Translations under genes and position numbers: made by a program
The notes under the pieces: model-generated
Database searches by the model: none
What the model was told of the DNA's origin: nothing
The model's input: only the letters and a program-made list of their open reading frames with translations
Origin: DASVRZ01 sp038228695
Lineage (GTDB): Bacteria; Verrucomicrobiota; Verrucomicrobiia; Chthoniobacterales; DASVRZ01
NCBI GenBank assembly: GCA_038228695.1
Contig: JBBRPA010000003.1
Span: 1-64,000 of the forward strand
Direction: 5' to 3'
DNA length: 64,000 nucleotides
Shown here: positions 8,764 to 16,099 of the stretch, one piece after another
How the letters are laid out: every line of letters starts with the position of its first letter
Position numbering within the stretch: the first letter of the stretch is position 1

Positions 8764-9411
8764 ATGGACGAAGCAGTTTCACAAAATCCGACCAATCCCG
8801 CCGATCTCACCATCGGCCAGACGGCGGGCGCGTTCGATGCGGCCGCAACACCCAGCGTGGAACCTCTGCCATTTTTCTCCCCGGTCTATGCACCCCGGAA
8901 ACCGGCGGTTTTCCTCGATCGCGATGGCACCCTGATCGAGGAAGTGAACTACTGCCGCCGGGTCGAAGATGTGCACGTTTATGAAGATGTTTCGCGGAGT
9001 CTGATCCGGCTGCGGCAGGCAGGCTACGTCCTCGTCATCATTACCAACCAAGCTGGCATCGGGCGGGGCATTATCACTGAGGAGGAATATCGCCTTGTGC
9101 AAACGGAATGCCTGCGTCAGATCGGCCCACATCTCATCAGCGGCACTTATTACTGTCCCGACCATCCAGACCGAGCGACCGAGCGTCGCAAACCCGGGAT
9201 CGGGATGCTGCAGGAAGCACAACGCGATCTGAATATTGAATTGAATAATTCGTGGTTTATTGGCGACAAAGCGCTCGACATCGAGTGCGGAAAGAACGCC
9301 GCGTTGCGCACCATTCTAGTTGCCACCGGCTACGGCCAGAGCGAGGCGTGCGAGCCAGACTATCGAGCGAAGGATCTCGCATCGGCGGTGGATTGCATTT
9401 TGGTCGATTGA
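8764..9411 (+). CDS. gmhB: D-glycero-D-manno-heptose 1,7-bisphosphate phosphatase (HAD-IIIA)
   Basis: 215 residues from the ATG at 8764; a longer frame would overlap hldA by about 50 bases and adds nothing conserved. HAD motifs are FLDRDGTLIEE (nucleophile and acid Asp), VIITNQAGIGRG, KPGIGM and FIGDKALDI. It removes the C7 phosphate from heptose 1,7-bisphosphate, the step after the HldA kinase. A 45-residue low-complexity N-terminal extension precedes the HAD core. The zinc loop of typical GmhB (Cys-x-His then Cys-x-Cys) is only partly kept: YYCPDHP is present but the second cysteine pair is missing in ATERRKPG. Confidence 0.9.
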   Translation: MDEAVSQNPTNPADLTIGQTAGAFDAAATPSVEPLPFFSPVYAPRKPAVFLDRDGTLIEEVNYCRRVEDVHVYEDVSRSLIRLRQAGYVLVIITNQAGIGRGIITEEEYRLVQTECLRQIGPHLISGTYYCPDHPDRATERRKPGIGMLQEAQRDLNIELNNSWFIGDKALDIECGKNAALRTILVATGYGQSEACEPDYRAKDLASAVDCILVD

Positions 9412-9416
9412 TTGGA

Positions 9417-10151
9417 ATGAGCGTCGCCGGCATCATTCCCGCCCGCTGGGCTTCGACGCGTTTCCCGGGGAAACCGCTTGCCCTAATTGCCGGCAAGCCG
9501 CTCATCCAGCATGTCTGGGAGCAATGCAAGAAAGCGCGAAAATTGGATCGCGTGATCATTGCTACGGACGACCGCAGGATAGCGCGCGTGGCCGAAGCCT
9601 TTGGGGCGGAAATTTGCATGACTCGGGCTGATCATCCGAGTGGCAGCGACCGGCTTGCGGAAGTCGCAAAAAAGCTTCTCCGGACCGATGCCATTCTCAA
9701 CATTCAGGGCGACGAACCGCTCGTCGATCCGGCACTGATCGACCGTCTGGCTCGCACACTCTTGGGAACCAACCCGCCGGAGATGGTCACCGCCGCTACG
9801 GTTCTCGCCGACCCGCTGGCGCTCGACAACCCCAATGTGGTTAAAGTCGTTCTAGCAAAAAATGGGGACGCGCTTTATTTCTCCCGCAGCCGCATACCTT
9901 TCCAACGCGACGCGGGAAATTCGCCGGTGATTTACCGGCACCAGGGCATTTATGGATACCAGCGGAAGTTTCTGCTGCGCTTCGTGCGCTGGCCCCAAGG
10001 CGCGCTGGAAAAAGCCGAGCAACTTGAGCAACTCCGAGCCCTCGAAAACGGAGCTCGCATTCGCGTCTTGATCGCCCGCGACGAAGCTCAAGGGGTCGAT
10101 GCCCCGGAGGATGTTCCGATTGTGGAAGCCGCGCTGAAAAAGCGAAAATAA
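9417..10151 (+). CDS. kdsB: 3-deoxy-manno-octulosonate cytidylyltransferase
   Basis: KdsB activates Kdo with CTP to give CMP-Kdo for LPS. The 244-residue protein starts MSVAGIIPARWASTRFPGKP, the family's nucleotide-binding N-terminus, and has IIATDDRRI, HPSGSDRLAEV, ILNIQGDEPLV, YFSRSRIPF, YRHQGIYGY and EQLEQLRALENG, all KdsB landmarks. The ATG at 9417 lies 5 bases after the gmhB stop, so it is translationally close to it. An upstream in-frame extension of 55 codons is the shadow of gmhB. Downstream is pyrG, whose product CTP is the co-substrate of this enzyme, an arrangement that makes metabolic sense. Confidence 0.95.
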   Translation: MSVAGIIPARWASTRFPGKPLALIAGKPLIQHVWEQCKKARKLDRVIIATDDRRIARVAEAFGAEICMTRADHPSGSDRLAEVAKKLLRTDAILNIQGDEPLVDPALIDRLARTLLGTNPPEMVTAATVLADPLALDNPNVVKVVLAKNGDALYFSRSRIPFQRDAGNSPVIYRHQGIYGYQRKFLLRFVRWPQGALEKAEQLEQLRALENGARIRVLIARDEAQGVDAPEDVPIVEAALKKRK

Positions 10152-10187
10152 CCTCGAAGAGCTTGAACTCGCGCGGTTGTTGGCTCA

Positions 10188-10195
10188 TAAGGAGG
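10188..10195 (+). promoter_or_regulatory. Strong Shine-Dalgarno site for pyrG
   Basis: TAAGGAGG ends 8 bases before the ATG at 10204. It fixes the pyrG start at 10204 and not at the in-frame start nine codons upstream. Confidence 0.85.
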
Positions 10196-10203
10196 CGCGT
10201 TTT

Positions 10204-11808
10204 ATGAAATACATTTTCGTCACCGGCGGTGTGGTTAGCTCATTGGGCAAAGGATTGGCGGCGGCGTCTCTCGGCACGTTGCTCGAACATCGGGGCTTGA
10301 AAGTTTCGCTCCAAAAATTTGATCCGTATCTAAATGTCGATCCGGGCACGATGAATCCCTTTCAGCATGGGGAAGTTTATGTGCTCGATGACGGGGCGGA
10401 AACCGATCTCGACCTAGGGCACTACGAGCGCTTCACCAACACGGTGCTGACTCGCGCAAATAACATCACCAGTGGCCAGGTTTACGAGAAGGTTCTCGGC
10501 AAAGAACGCCACGGCGATTACCTTGGCAAAACCGTCCAAGTCATCCCGCATATCACGGACGAGATCAAAAATCACATTCACCGGCTCGGTGCGCTCCAGC
10601 CCTGCGACATCATCATCACCGAGGTTGGCGGCACCACGGGAGATATCGAAGGGCTGCCGTTTCTCGAGGCGATCCGCCAGTTTGCCCTAGAGGTCGGGCC
10701 ACAAAACGTGGTCTTCATGCACGTGACTCTCGTGCCATTCATCAAGGCGGCCGGCGAATTGAAAACTAAGCCGAGTCAACAAAGCATCGCGAAGCTCCGC
10801 GAGATCGGCATCCAACCGCAGGTGCTCCTTTGCCGGACCGAACTCCCGCTCGGAGACGATGTTCGTGAGAAGCTGGCCCTTTTCTGCAACGTTCCGCGGA
10901 AGGCCGTAGTCGAGGTCCGCGACGTGGATCATTCCATTTACGAACTCCCGCTCATGCTCCAAGAGGAGAAACTCGACGACACGATTTGCCATTTGCTCGG
11001 CTTGGAAACTCCCCAAGCTGACATGACTGATTGGAAAAAATTCGTCCAGCGCGTGATCTATCCTCGTAAGCGCGTGAAGGTCGCCATCGTCGGTAAATAC
11101 ATCGATCTACAAGACGCCTACAAATCGATTTACGAATCGCTCACGATCGCTGCCGCGAGCCAAGATTGCGGGGTCGATCTGCTGAAAGTCGATGCCGAGG
11201 ACATTGAATCCGACGGCGCTGACGAAATCCTCAGCGGCGTGGCCGGGGTGATCATTCCCGGTGGATTTGGCGACCGGGGAGTCGAGGGCAAAATCGCCGC
11301 GACTCGGTATGCCCGGGAAAATCACCTGCCGTATCTTGGGCTCTGCCTCGGCATGCAGGTGGCAACGATTGAATTTGCCCGTAATGTGGTGGGCTTGGAG
11401 GATGCCAACAGCACGGAATTCGACAAAGATTGCAAAAATCCCGTGATCTGTCTGCTGGAGGAACAGGAGCATGTGACCAACAAGGGCGGCTCGATGCGGC
11501 TAGGCACTTGGCCGACGGTAATTGCTCCGGGTACGCTGGCGGAGAAAGTCTATGGCACGAACAAGATTTTCGAGCGTCACCGCCACCGTTACGAATTTAA
11601 TATGAAGTATCGGGACCAGTTGCTGGAGAAAGGCTACGTCATTTCCGGCACGTCACCCGACGGTGATCTCGTTGAATTGATGGAACTGCCCAGCCATGCG
11701 TTTTTCCTTGCCTGCCAGTATCATCCAGAATTCCGGAGCAAACCGACTGCGCCGCATCCGCTCTTCAAGGGATTCCTGCGCGCGGTCCTAGCCCACGGGA
11801 TGGAATAG
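10204..11808 (+). CDS. pyrG: CTP synthase
   Basis: PyrG aminates UTP to CTP using ATP and glutamine. The 534-residue protein begins MKYIFVTGGVVSSLGKGL, the synthetase P-loop, followed by the KFDPYLNVDPGTMNPFQHGE block and GGTTGDIEGLPFLEAIRQ. The C-terminal class I glutaminase domain has GGFGDRGVEGK, the nucleophile elbow LGLCLGMQ with its Cys, and the HRHRYEFN and YHPEFRSKP blocks that bear His and Glu. Length is normal. A strong ribosome binding site precedes the start. It is the last gene before the integrative element and lies downstream of the element's insertion site relative to the tRNA-Gly gene. Confidence 0.98.
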   Translation: MKYIFVTGGVVSSLGKGLAAASLGTLLEHRGLKVSLQKFDPYLNVDPGTMNPFQHGEVYVLDDGAETDLDLGHYERFTNTVLTRANNITSGQVYEKVLGKERHGDYLGKTVQVIPHITDEIKNHIHRLGALQPCDIIITEVGGTTGDIEGLPFLEAIRQFALEVGPQNVVFMHVTLVPFIKAAGELKTKPSQQSIAKLREIGIQPQVLLCRTELPLGDDVREKLALFCNVPRKAVVEVRDVDHSIYELPLMLQEEKLDDTICHLLGLETPQADMTDWKKFVQRVIYPRKRVKVAIVGKYIDLQDAYKSIYESLTIAAASQDCGVDLLKVDAEDIESDGADEILSGVAGVIIPGGFGDRGVEGKIAATRYARENHLPYLGLCLGMQVATIEFARNVVGLEDANSTEFDKDCKNPVICLLEEQEHVTNKGGSMRLGTWPTVIAPGTLAEKVYGTNKIFERHRHRYEFNMKYRDQLLEKGYVISGTSPDGDLVELMELPSHAFFLACQYHPEFRSKPTAPHPLFKGFLRAVLAHGME

Positions 11809-11839
11809 ATCGTTGGTGGGACATTTCCCAGAAGAGGGG

Positions 11840-11868
11840 AATGGAGCGGGCGAAGAGATTCGAACTCT
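11840..11868 (-). repeat. attL: 29-base duplicate of the tRNA-Gly 3' end
   Basis: The 29 bases are identical to 17875-17903, which is the 3' end of tRNA-Gly including CCA, the acceptor strand and most of the T arm. The match stops at 11869 (TCTCC versus CGACG on the right). The orientation is the same as the tRNA, as expected for a duplicated attachment core. Confidence 0.92.
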
Positions 11869-11924
11869 TCTCCGAAAATTCGCAAGTAGCTGATTCCGAA
11901 ACGGTTAGCATTTTCGCTAACAGC

Positions 11925-11951
11925 GACCATACACAAATACGCGCACAGATT
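11925..11951 (+). repeat. 27-base direct repeat, left copy
   Basis: Identical to 17726-17752 (begins GACCATACACAAATACGCGC). It lies 56 bases inside the left attachment core; the partner lies 122 bases inside the right one. In the excised circle the two copies would flank the core in direct orientation, as integrase arm-type sites do. The alternative is shared coding sequence from two related integrase tails, since both copies encode DHTQIRAQI in frame. Confidence 0.75.
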
Positions 11952-12058
11952 GCGGACGTATTAGGGCTCGACCTGTCTCGGGTGGTCGCTTCGTGGTCTT
12001 CTCTCTCATTGCCGCTGCAAGCGGCGATTCTTGCCATTGTCGGTTCGTCCATGGGTTC

Positions 12059-12066
12059 AAAGGAGG
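12059..12066 (+). promoter_or_regulatory. Strong ribosome binding site before ATG 12074
   Basis: AAAGGAGG ends 7 bases before the ATG at 12074. It is one of the clearest sites in the element and implies that translation starts there, coupled to the preceding frame through the ATGA overlap. Confidence 0.6.
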
Positions 12067-12073
12067 ACGAAAA

Positions 12074-12448
12074 ATGAATCTCGCAGCAGACCTGGCCGAT
12101 CTGTTGCGCCAATTCCTGGCCACTCCACCCGCTTGTTCAATGCGGACTGGTGCAATCAAAGAACTGATCGTTGTGAAGATCAACGGCGAAGGTGGTGGCG
12201 TCCCCTGTCGCGCAAGTAAGCCAATCGAAAAACATGAAAGAACAAATCGCAGTAGAAGAATTCTTGGCCGGCCGTCGCGTGGTCTTGGTCAAGTTTGTGG
12301 CTCATCGCTACAAAGAAGTTCAGAACAAAGCAAAGAAGGTCGTCGGCATTGTGAATCTTTACGAAGTTCAATGTGCCGATGGGAAGGCGCCGACGGTTCA
12401 GACCTGGTGCCCGCGCAATATCCAAAGCGTCGAACAGGCCGCTGTTGA
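12074..12448 (+). CDS. Hypothetical small element protein
   Basis: An ideal ribosome binding site and an ATGA overlap with the preceding frame support a start at 12074. The first 50 or so residues (from MNLAADLADLLRQFLATPP) look like protein; the part after about 12230 overlaps the next gene in another frame, is rich in Arg and Ser and looks like its shadow. A frameshift or a short original gene ending near 12230 would explain this. I do not recognise a family. Position between the integrase tail and the rep region suggests an element maintenance role, which is only a guess. Confidence 0.4.
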   Translation: MNLAADLADLLRQFLATPPACSMRTGAIKELIVVKINGEGGGVPCRASKPIEKHERTNRSRRILGRPSRGLGQVCGSSLQRSSEQSKEGRRHCESLRSSMCRWEGADGSDLVPAQYPKRRTGRC

Positions 12449-12572
12449 TAGTCCCTGCACGTTTGCAGAGGGCCAGAAGCTAGTGGTCGGGTTTGACACG
12501 ATGGAACCGAATACATTTGACGCTAAAAACGGCGTCATCATTCGTTCGGGGTCGGTGTTGCCCTTGGAGTAG
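12234..12572 (+). CDS. Hypothetical protein of about 112 residues next to the rep gene
   Basis: From the ATG at 12234 the protein reads MKEQIAVEEFLAGRRVVLVK and continues with alternating hydrophobic strands (KKVVGIVNLYEVQCADG, GQKLVVGFDTMEP, NGVIIRSGSVLPL), giving a predicted small all-beta protein. Three cysteines are spread over it. I do not recognise the family. A small beta-rich gene immediately upstream of a HUH rep gene resembles the position of single-stranded-DNA-binding proteins in filamentous phages and rolling-circle plasmids, which is a hypothesis only. A GTG or ATG further upstream would add 14 codons with no clear benefit. Confidence 0.6.
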   Translation: MKEQIAVEEFLAGRRVVLVKFVAHRYKEVQNKAKKVVGIVNLYEVQCADGKAPTVQTWCPRNIQSVEQAAVDSPCTFAEGQKLVVGFDTMEPNTFDAKNGVIIRSGSVLPLE

Positions 12573-12613
12573 TTCGTAGCGTGGTCACGCATGACGGCCC
12601 CGTGGAAGGCTTG

Positions 12614-12649
12614 TGTGGGTGTGTCGGGCGTAAGCCCGCCACACCCACA
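12614..12649 (+). promoter_or_regulatory. Strong stem-loop between the small beta protein and rep: candidate rolling-circle origin or transcription signal
   Basis: The arms TGTGGGTGTG and CACACCCACA, then CGGGC and GCCCG, pair around a GTAA tetraloop, giving 15 base pairs with a single T/C mismatch. No T-tract follows, so it is not a standard rho-independent terminator. HUH initiators nick at hairpin-associated sites, and the rep gene starts about 50 bases downstream, so a double-strand origin is the attractive reading. A cis-acting RNA structure controlling rep translation is the alternative. Confidence 0.6.
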
Positions 12650-12700
12650 ACAACCATCCTTGTCCGAAAGGTCTGTACTAATGTCAGCAACGCAAGCACT

Positions 12701-13165
12701 ATGAATAATGCACGAAACTTAGAGGTAGATATGCGGCTCAAGGCTGCGCAAGTGAACATTGAAATGGGCGACTGGGTTCATTCCCTAGCTCCTTGGGATG
12801 TAATCTCGCACATGACGTTTTCATGGGAGGCGTCAGTCTGGTCGGCGCAAAGGTGTTACGAGAAATTCATGCGAACGGAAATGAGAGGCGTTTCCTACTT
12901 CTACGCACTCGAACAGAACCCAAGTCGAGACGGTTTCCACGTCCATGCGCTTTGGTGTGACTGCAAGGGCAAGTCCCGGCAGACGATCTGGAAAAGCTGG
13001 TTTAATCGATATGGCAGGGCTCGGATCGAGCCTGTTAGCAATCGCGACGACGTGGCAGACTATTGCGCGAAGTATGTCACCAAAGAGGGAGCTTGGTGGA
13101 ACGTCAAACTGCTCAGCCATCGCAATCAGGCGACGTCTGGCAAGTTTGTCCTGGCGTCGTCTTAA
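12701..13165 (+). CDS. HUH-endonuclease replication initiator (Rep-like)
   Basis: The HUH metal motif is FHVHALW (His codons at 12938 and 12944) and the tyrosine motif is YCAKYVTKEG (Tyr codons at 13061 and 13073). The order and spacing fit rolling-circle initiators of small phages and plasmids, which nick one strand and stay covalently linked through Tyr. The ATG at 12701 is chosen; an earlier GTG at 12581 would translate straight through the hairpin at 12614-12649. The protein is about 154 residues, short for a full initiator, and lacks a helicase domain, so host helicase would be needed. RAYT transposases also have HUH and Y motifs, but the AKYVTK block favours a Rep. This is a motif-level call. 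Confidence 0.72.
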   Translation: MNNARNLEVDMRLKAAQVNIEMGDWVHSLAPWDVISHMTFSWEASVWSAQRCYEKFMRTEMRGVSYFYALEQNPSRDGFHVHALWCDCKGKSRQTIWKSWFNRYGRARIEPVSNRDDVADYCAKYVTKEGAWWNVKLLSHRNQATSGKFVLASS

Positions 13166-13600
13166 GGCCAAGAAATGAGAGGGAGACAGCTCTCTGTCTC
13201 TAGCGCTCGCGGCAATGAGCGAATCGAATGAACCATTTAAGGGCTCTGAAGCAGCCTCTCCTTTTTCTTAGGCTGCTGAAAGGCCGCACACTTCAATGGC
13301 GGGAGGTGGGCTGCAAAAAGCGTGACAAGCTTGCTTGGCGCGGTTTTTGGCCTTGGTAGGTGGGTTGGTTCCCCTGGCAAGTTTGCAGAGTGAAGCTTTA
13401 GCGGAACGGCGCAATCTTGGTGGCCGGTGCCCCGGTGGGCGGCGGGCAAAGTCGTCGGCCTTGGAATGTAGCGAAATCGTGGGTCTGTGGGATTTAGTGG
13501 AATGGAAAGGTCGATGACTTTGGCGGGGTGAGGCGGTCGCAGGAGCTTAGACGCAAAAATAATATTGCGCGGAATACGTGACGTGCGTTACATATTGCGC
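13166..13600. other. Noncoding stretch between rep and the methyltransferase
   Basis: No convincing gene lies in these 435 bases. Two short hairpins are visible: GAGACAG with CTGTCTC at 13183-13200, just after the rep stop, and GCAGCCT with AGGCTGC near 13252-13277 enclosing a T-rich loop. The right end holds two copies of ATATTGCGC ahead of the methyltransferase. A 70-codon minus-strand frame at 13237-13449 shows no recognisable features. Confidence 0.5.
13562..13600 (+). promoter_or_regulatory. Paired ATATTGCGC direct repeats abutting the methyltransferase start: candidate operator
   Basis: ATATTGCGC occurs at 13562-13570 and 13592-13600, 30 bases apart, close to three helical turns. The second copy ends directly before the ATG at 13601. 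No ribosome binding site is visible. Because the encoded protein starts with a ribbon-helix-helix domain, these repeats are good candidates for autoregulatory binding sites. Confidence 0.5.
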
Positions 13601-14779
13601 ATGGCACAACATGGTTCCTCAGGTCGTATTGTAATTGACGTTTCTCCCGATTTGAAGCGACGCCTCTATTCTTCATTAGCTCTTTCGGGGAGCACGTTAA
13701 AAGACTGGTTTCTCCAAGCGGCTGAGAATCATTGTGAGGGGAAAGCCCAAGCGCTTTACGATCCGCGAGGAAAAATTTCGTATTCCGAAATAGCTTCTTC
13801 AATTCTGAACGAAGATCCTCCGATAAAGGGGCTTAAGGTTTCGTCCCGTCACCGGGGAAAAGAGACGCGAGTCAAAATAGTCTCAATGTTCTCAGGTTGC
13901 GGAGGAATGGACCTCGGCTTTATTGGTGGCTTTGAAATATTTGGACGGCGCTATAGTAAGTTGCCCTTTGAGATTGTTTGGGCAAACGACTTCAATGGTG
14001 AAGCATGTAAGACGTATGAGCGCAATCTCGGACACGCAAGTAAGCACGGAGATATTTGGGACTTGATAGATACGATGCCCGCTAGCACTGATGTACTCGT
14101 AGGCGGTTTCCCATGCCAAGATATTTCTGTGAATGGAAAGCGCACTGGCGTAAACGGCAATCGAAGCGGCTTATATAAAGCAATGATTGAGGGTATTAGG
14201 AGGACTAAGCCTAAAGTTTTCGTCGCTGAGAACGTCAAAGCCCTTCTACGGCATGAGGGTTGGCTAAGGCAAGTGCTACACGACTTTGAGAGTTTGGGAT
14301 ACAAAGTTCACTGCCAGCTTTATAGGGCGGCCGATTTCGGCGTTCCACAAACGCGTGAAAGGGTGTTTTTTGTCGGCACGGCTCCCGGTGTGAGACCATT
14401 TGTTCCTCCTGCTCCGGAGAGAAATGCTTCAACGTGGCTTACAGCTCGCGAAGCAATAGGAGACCTCGAAAACCTCGAGAAATCACCTCAGATAAACCAT
14501 ATCTGGAGTGCTGCAAACATTAGCCCGGAGCAAGGTAATAGGCGACTGCTTGCAGAACGTCCTGGGTATACAATACGCGCGGAATGTCATGGTAATATTC
14601 AGTTTCACTATCGGTTGGATAGGCGGATTTCTATGCGGGAAGCTGCGAGGATTCAATCATTTCCCGACAAGTTTATTTTCGTTTCTGGATTGAGAGAAAC
14701 AGAGCGGCAAGTTGGCAATGCAGTTCCACCTGTCCTTGCGTGGCATGTCGCCAAAGCGGTACTAGAATGTTTTGGATAA
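13601..14779 (+). CDS. C5-cytosine DNA methyltransferase with N-terminal ribbon-helix-helix domain
   Basis: 392 residues. Residues 8-45 (RIVIDVSPDLKRRLYSSLAL and following) look like a ribbon-helix-helix DNA-binding domain. The catalytic domain starts near residue 90 with motif I MFSGCGGMDLGF, motif IV GGFPCQDIS with catalytic Cys172, motif VI VAENVKALL, motif VIII QTRERVFFVG, motif IX near MREAARIQSFP and motif X QVGNAVPPVLAWHVAKAV. It methylates cytosine at C5 in an unknown target sequence. The nuclease gene converges on it with no bases between the stop codons, so they are probably a type II pair. An N-terminal DNA-binding domain on a C5 methyltransferase is known as an autorepressor design in other systems, though usually HTH; RHH here would be unusual. 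The first possible start, TTG 13565, is less likely. Confidence 0.92.
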   Translation: MAQHGSSGRIVIDVSPDLKRRLYSSLALSGSTLKDWFLQAAENHCEGKAQALYDPRGKISYSEIASSILNEDPPIKGLKVSSRHRGKETRVKIVSMFSGCGGMDLGFIGGFEIFGRRYSKLPFEIVWANDFNGEACKTYERNLGHASKHGDIWDLIDTMPASTDVLVGGFPCQDISVNGKRTGVNGNRSGLYKAMIEGIRRTKPKVFVAENVKALLRHEGWLRQVLHDFESLGYKVHCQLYRAADFGVPQTRERVFFVGTAPGVRPFVPPAPERNASTWLTAREAIGDLENLEKSPQINHIWSAANISPEQGNRRLLAERPGYTIRAECHGNIQFHYRLDRRISMREAARIQSFPDKFIFVSGLRETERQVGNAVPPVLAWHVAKAVLECFG

Positions 14780-15772
14780 TTAAATAAAAAGCATTTGAGA
14801 CGGCGTCCATGGAGGAGTTGCTAGCTTGGCGTATACGTCTGCCATTTCGAGCCAAGTCGATATCCGCTTGTCTGGATCAACATTCTGCCCCCAATACTCA
14901 ACAAACAGAGCATCTTCCAAGTAGTCAGCGGCCTCTATCATTTGCATCTGAATATTCTTTAGGGCTCGCTGAACATAGATTCCTCCTCTTTCTGGTCCTG
15001 CTGCACTCCCTGCGGAGAACGCGTCTCTAGTGGCAAGGATTCCGTGGTAAGTGATTAGATACAAAATTGGATCAATGTATTTTGTTCGATTCCTACCAGA
15101 GCCAACGATTTGCGGGCACAATAGTGATGCCTCGGCACGCATCTTTAACTTCTCTTCGGCTGACAAATTGGCAAAAAGCTTCACCTGCATAGGGAGCGAG
15201 TGCCCTTCATCGGCTTTCTCCTCCAGCCACCATAGGCGCTCACCGGGTTTTAATCGGCCTCGGGCATATTTGCGAACGTGTTCCATCCGCTCCTCCTCGT
15301 GCAGATTTGAAAACTGTTCATAGCTGATCCCGAACTTTTGAAATAATGACTCCTCGGCGTCGATATCTACTTCGAATCTCGGCACGTGGGACGTTCTGAC
15401 ATGCATCACACATTCCTCATAGCGAGCCCAACGCACACCTGGCGTTCCACCCATTTTTCCGAATACGACGTATATATCCTTCACTTCTTTGCGGCGAAAT
15501 CCCTCGAACACACTGTTTGCGACCGATCTCCACGTATCGTTGGTAGTGAATTTTACTTCGATACCGTGTTCTCCTAACACAATATCAGGGAAGCCATATG
15601 GGTGAGGAGAAAAGTCAACTTCGATCGAAAACTCTACAATCAGAACTCCGATAACTTCGCGTACTCGGTTCTCGAACGATTTTGAATCTTGGAAGAGTTC
15701 CCCAGCCCTGCATTCCTTCGTCAGAATATCGCACGCTTCGTCTAGTAGATTTTCGAATTCTTCGTTTTTCAT
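14780..15772 (-). CDS. Probable type II restriction endonuclease, PD-(D/E)XK fold
   Basis: 330 residues. The active site is visible as GFPDIVLGEHGIEVKFTTND: PD, then E-V-K after a short loop, around residues 61-75. A helical N-terminal segment precedes it, and KFTTNDTWRSVANSVFEG resembles the strand and helix that follow the catalytic Lys in restriction enzymes. The rest matches no family I know by eye. It is convergent with the C5 methyltransferase, stop codon next to stop codon, which together with the catalytic motif supports a restriction role. The recognition sequence is unknown. Codon usage is AT-richer than the chromosomal genes, consistent with recent transfer. Confidence 0.78.
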   Translation of the reverse strand: MKNEEFENLLDEACDILTKECRAGELFQDSKSFENRVREVIGVLIVEFSIEVDFSPHPYGFPDIVLGEHGIEVKFTTNDTWRSVANSVFEGFRRKEVKDIYVVFGKMGGTPGVRWARYEECVMHVRTSHVPRFEVDIDAEESLFQKFGISYEQFSNLHEEERMEHVRKYARGRLKPGERLWWLEEKADEGHSLPMQVKLFANLSAEEKLKMRAEASLLCPQIVGSGRNRTKYIDPILYLITYHGILATRDAFSAGSAAGPERGGIYVQRALKNIQMQMIEAADYLEDALFVEYWGQNVDPDKRISTWLEMADVYAKLATPPWTPSQMLFI

Positions 15773-16099
15773 GCTGTTACCGTTGGCGAGAAATCTATTC
15801 TAGGATCAAGAAACTTTAGAAGACCTTTCTTGTTCGCTTCGACACAAGCGCTTGTTTTATACGTCCGCCGTATTTATGCGTTCGAAATGTTCGGAACTTC
15901 CAACCCTTGCTTTTTGAAAATCAGGGAGTGATGGCGAAATGTGGTGTTTCCGGCGCAATTCGTCTCAAAAAGGTCGTTTTTGATCACTAAACAATAAGTC
16001 GAGCCATCATGGAATTGTTCGGACCGTTCGTGTTGTATTCTTAATAAGAGTTTCGTTCTTTTCGTTTGACACGTTCGTAATTTTTCGTAATCTAGCGGG
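15773..16099. other. Divergent intergenic region between nuclease and HTH gene
   Basis: These 327 bases are AT-rich and separate two diverging genes, so they should hold promoters for both. A promoter for the plus-strand gene is listed separately. No coding frame is convincing; a 96-codon minus-strand frame runs across it without recognisable motifs. Confidence 0.55.
16066..16093 (+). promoter_or_regulatory. Promoter of the HTH gene, with TTCGTAAT repeats
   Basis: A perfect -35 TTGACA at 16066-16071 is followed 16 bases later by TAATCT at 16088-16093. TTCGTAAT occurs twice, at 16074-16081 and 16085-16092, the second overlapping the -10, as expected for a repressor site. The predicted transcription start falls at or next to the ATG at 16100, so the mRNA may be leaderless. 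Confidence 0.6.

Larger units (their letters stand above)
11841..12077 (+). pseudogene. Integrase C-terminal tail sequence in frame with the attL core
   Basis: This 78-codon frame begins in the attachment core (MERAKRFEL) and contains DHTQIRAQI followed by LGLDLSRVVAS. The same DHTQIRAQI occurs in the element's own integrase near 17726. Two readings are possible. It may be the tail of a related integrase whose body was lost, left from an earlier element at this site. Or it may be the C-terminus that the resident integrase acquires when the element circularises, because joining the two core copies fuses the integrase frame to this one in phase. The TGA at 12075-12077 overlaps the next ATG. Confidence 0.55.

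Noticed and set aside
11840..11868. A second tRNA-Gly gene at the left end of the element
   Set aside because: Only the 3' third of the tRNA is present; the D and anticodon arms are missing, so it is an attachment-site duplicate.
12614..12649. Rho-independent terminator
   Set aside because: The hairpin is strong but no run of T follows on either strand.
12581..12700. GTG start for the rep gene
   Set aside because: It would translate through the strong hairpin and adds 40 residues without conserved features; the ATG at 12701 is preferred.
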